Translations under genes and position numbers: made by a program | Assembly: GCA_037976565.1 (NCBI GenBank) | Contig: CP137680.1 | Location: 13,379,804-13,443,803, forward strand | Length of the DNA: 64,000 nucleotides | Origin: Mesocentrotus franciscanus | Lineage: Eukaryota > Echinodermata > Echinoidea > Camarodonta > Strongylocentrotidae | Reading direction: 5' to 3' | Shown here: positions 61,036 to 64,000 of the stretch, in pieces | How the letters are laid out: each line of letters starts with the position of its first letter | Position numbering within the stretch: position 1 is the first letter of the stretch | Notes under the pieces: generated by a model | What the model saw: only the letters and a program-made list of their open reading frames with translations | Told to the model about the DNA's origin: nothing | Database searches by the model: none

Positions 61036-62261
61036 CAGTTGGGAGCCAACTATCCTAGTTAAATGAAATGGCTTTCCGAATCAGACAATTCAATTTTGAA
61101 GCTGACATGGTGTAATTTCCCCGTATTATAAGTTACCCATTTTGGTGTTGTATAAGTGACCCGGACATTATGTTGTTTAGTACATACTCGTCATCGACTC
61201 ACATCATTAATACTCTTAGAAAGTGTTAGAGTTTTATCAAATCAGAAACTCTCTGCATTCACTCATACACTCTTAGGAGTGACGGAACAAGGATTGCAAA
61301 AAAAAAGGGGGGGGGGGCAATGGGCAAAGTAATTGGTTCGGGGGCCCATTAATTATCAAGATTTTTTTCTTCATATATGGAAACGTTTGCTTGGATTTGT
61401 TCCATAAAAGAAGTTGAACACAAAGTAACTCCCACACTGTTGTTTGTTTGTTTGTTTTATTTCCACTTTTTCACATCAATACAAATACAAATAAATATAA
61501 TTAGTAAGATGTAAGTTTGACAAAATATGTTTCTAGTTCAAATACAAGCAACAACAATATATATATATTGATTTGTGCCAAACCATCGTGAAAACATAAT
61601 CTGCATAAAAATAAGAAATAAGGGGGAGAATGGATATCTATGTTTAGCAAGTTTCTTACAAAGGAAAAAGCAGGAGACCAGATGTCGTAAGCGTAAATGC
61701 TTGATGATGACCGTGGCCTCGGCCGAGTTAACAAATAACATTTTGAGTGAAAATAACAAAATATATTTAGTGAGTTGTTGAGTGCAGGGGTCACGGGCCA
61801 CTGGCTTCACGGGCAGGGAGTTCCATTATGTGAATGGTTAAATTCCGAAAACAATATACAACCAATCAAAACAAATTTAATCATTGCCAGAAGAAAGCTA
61901 AAGATTAGTATATTCATTAGCCGCTCACCCCAATTAAAGCCGCCTGACTACAATGGAACGAGTGAGGGCTTGCGAGAGCGGCCAAAGTGCAATTGAAACT
62001 CGCCATTTTGCTCTTCTCCAACGCAGAATTCAGAGAAAGTGCCATATTCTTTTTTATATTATGATTTTTGAAAGGTTACCCAAGACTGACTCCCGGGCAC
62101 CCCAATGCTGGAAAGAACAATGCTGGAAAGAAAAATGCAAAAATGCTTATTAATTTTTGTTCTATGCACGCAAGTAAGATTGAGCGGATGATACAACGTT
62201 TCCATATTATTGATTTACATAAAGAGCGACAACTGAAATACACACCAACAAAAAATGCATA

Positions 62262-62262
62262 A

Positions 62263-62300
<38 letters not shown>
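62262..62300. repeat. (TA)n microsatellite
   Basis: TATATA run of nearly 40 bases, with a similar short run at 61558-61570. Confidence 0.95.
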
Positions 62301-62305
<5 letters not shown>

Positions 62306-62939
62306 ACTTGAAAGTATGGAGGTAAGTCAAAGAATAAAGATAAAAGCAGAGGCCAACAGTTACTATCATAAGCATGAATGCTTGAGTCGATATCAGCCGG
62401 GAAAGCGGGGGTACATTACGCTGTTATAGGAGTATGTAGGAGAATAGAGTGTCACGTATAATTTTTTTTTCAGAAAGTATATAAATAAAAAGTGGAAAGA
62501 ATGTAAAGAAAGAAAAATAAATTGCAACGGTGCGTGCAAGGTGTGCAGGTGTGGTTGCGTCACCTTTCCCCGGATTCATGGCACATATTTTGAAATATAA
62601 CAAAATTAATATCATACAGATCCACGCTGCCTATTTCAATAAAGTATAACATTTTGAGTTTATTTACAAAAGGTAACAGTGTTTGATAGCCATTCACAAT
62701 TTGCATGTATGAAGGTAAAACTCTCTATGGGTAACAATGTAGTGGGAACACTTCTACATATTCATGAAATACCTCATTTAGGAGACCCTAAACATGCATG
62801 TCACAATTTGCGTATTATCATTAATGTCTAGCGAAAAAGATTATCGATTTATCAACTCTGTAACATTTCTATCATTAAATAGATAGTTTTTGAGACAAGC
62901 TACACACGCGATTCAAATACGCTCTCTAAATTAATATCC

Positions 62940-64000
62940 TCAAAATGAAGTGGGGGTGATAGGAGAGACAAATAGCATAATAATAAATACAGTACAGACT
63001 ATAATGATGCGTCCAACTTTCTATCTCTCTCTCTCTCTCGCTCTCTCAAAACCGTTTTCCTTCTTCATCTCTCATACTGTTTTCTGTTCCTCGATTTTTA
63101 TTGAGAGCACGTTTCGACATACTCCTAAATAAATACTGTTAATCATATAACGCAGAACCAGATTTTACCCTATCTGAAATATTCATTCAAAGATATAACA
63201 ACCATGGAAAGACAAAGGAATAAATAAGAAGATGTGATTAAGTAAAATGTCACAGACGAAAAGATGATAGGAGAAACTGCTTCTCTCTCTCTCTTGCTCG
63301 CTCGCTCTATCAACGCCATTTTCCATCTTCATCACTCGTACTGCTTTCCGTTCCGCTATTTGTTTTTTTTACCGAAATTATTCCCTTCGATTTTGAGCAA
63401 AATTATTACACCATAACCTTGATATAAAGAAGGAAAAAACAGAATGCACGGCTGATATTGAAATGAGAAGAATACTACTGTACAATATTTTAAAAAGTAA
63501 AAGTTTGAATGTAAATCTCTTTTGCATCAAAGTAATATGATTTTTTATTGACGGTGCTAATATACGTCGAACATTATACTTTAGCGAAAAGATATAAACA
63601 AACAAAAAAGAAAGAAACTAAAGAAAAATTCAAAGCGGGGTGGGGGGTTGATCGGAGAGACAAATAGCATAATAATAAATACAGTACAGACTACGTCCAA
63701 CTTTCTATCTCTCTCTCTCTCTCTCTCTGGCTCTCTGTATATCTGTCAATGTCGTTTTCCATCTTCATCTTTCATAATGTTTTCTATTCCGCCATTTGCT
63801 TGTATGCCGGCATCATTCCTTCTTTGAGATAAATTATTATAACATATCCCTGATGATGAACATTATAGGGAACGAAAATAGAGAACGAGCGACTGATAAT
63901 GTTGAAATGAGAAGGATATAACTGTACACAAATTATAGAAAGTAAAAGTTTTGATTTTGAATGTAAATCTCTGTTGCATCAAAATAAAATGATACGTTCA
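62940..64000. repeat. Large imperfect direct repeats at the right edge
   Basis: GGAGAGACAAATAGCATAAT with AATAAATACAGTACAGACTA recurs at 62961 and 63654. TTTTCCATCTTCATC, GAAATGAGAAG-ATA and TGAATGTAAATCTCT recur at ~63320-63540 and ~63750-63990. CT runs punctuate the units. The repeat continues to the window edge. Confidence 0.85.

Larger units (their letters stand above)
56276..64000. other. Upstream intergenic region, no firm gene
   Basis: Contains two MITE-like palindromes, telomere-like and tandem repeats, CT/TA microsatellites and a weak candidate first exon at 57285-57332. No exon with recognisable protein similarity was seen on either strand. Confidence 0.6.

Overview
This is a eukaryotic, metazoan genomic window. 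It has intron-rich genes with GT..AG splicing, phase-consistent exons and abundant dispersed repeats. The repeats include tRNA-derived SINEs, palindromic MITEs, remains of CR1/L2-like non-LTR retrotransposons and TTAGGG-like tracts. Both proteins look like deuterostome or invertebrate versions of human genes, and the repeat landscape suggests an echinoderm, most likely a sea urchin. That species call is inference. All coordinates and translations were read by eye, with no database search.

Two protein-coding genes are supported, arranged tail to tail. On the plus strand, about 534-10767 carries a WDR55-like WD40 protein (nucleolar, ribosome biogenesis). Eight exons and the stop codon are present, and the start codon lies outside the window. 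On the minus strand, 53689 down to 16539 carries a CYFIP orthologue (Sra-1/PIR121, the Rac1-binding subunit of the WAVE complex). It has 27 coding exons plus a likely 5' noncoding exon near 56180-56275. Every exon junction is phase-consistent. The exon lengths sum to one base short of 1,253 codons plus stop, and human CYFIP1/2 are also 1,253 residues long. The missing base falls in the first coding exon near 53620, so as written the frame breaks after about 23 codons.

Layout: 1-10767 WDR55 exons and repeat-filled introns; 10768-16538 the convergent region with both 3' UTRs and no other gene seen; 16539-56275 CYFIP; 56276-64000 promoter side and intergenic DNA rich in palindromes, simple repeats and local tandem duplications.

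The unexpected content is mostly inside CYFIP. Three exons have partial local copies: exon 22 (direct and inverted), exon 27 (a tandem cluster of acceptor-bearing fragments) and the last exon. The exon 27 fragments sit on the far side of a 1.9 kb array of ~150 bp repeats with a ~305 bp higher-order unit, which looks like a Helentron-type non-autonomous element. Intron 7 holds a 400 bp near-perfect palindrome and an orphan 30-codon start exon (43316-43227) resembling the N-terminus of Crypton/DUF3504-type proteins. At least five MITE families and two SINE families can be told apart, one with a clear nested insertion. I see no CRISPR array, operon, rRNA or stand-alone tRNA gene.
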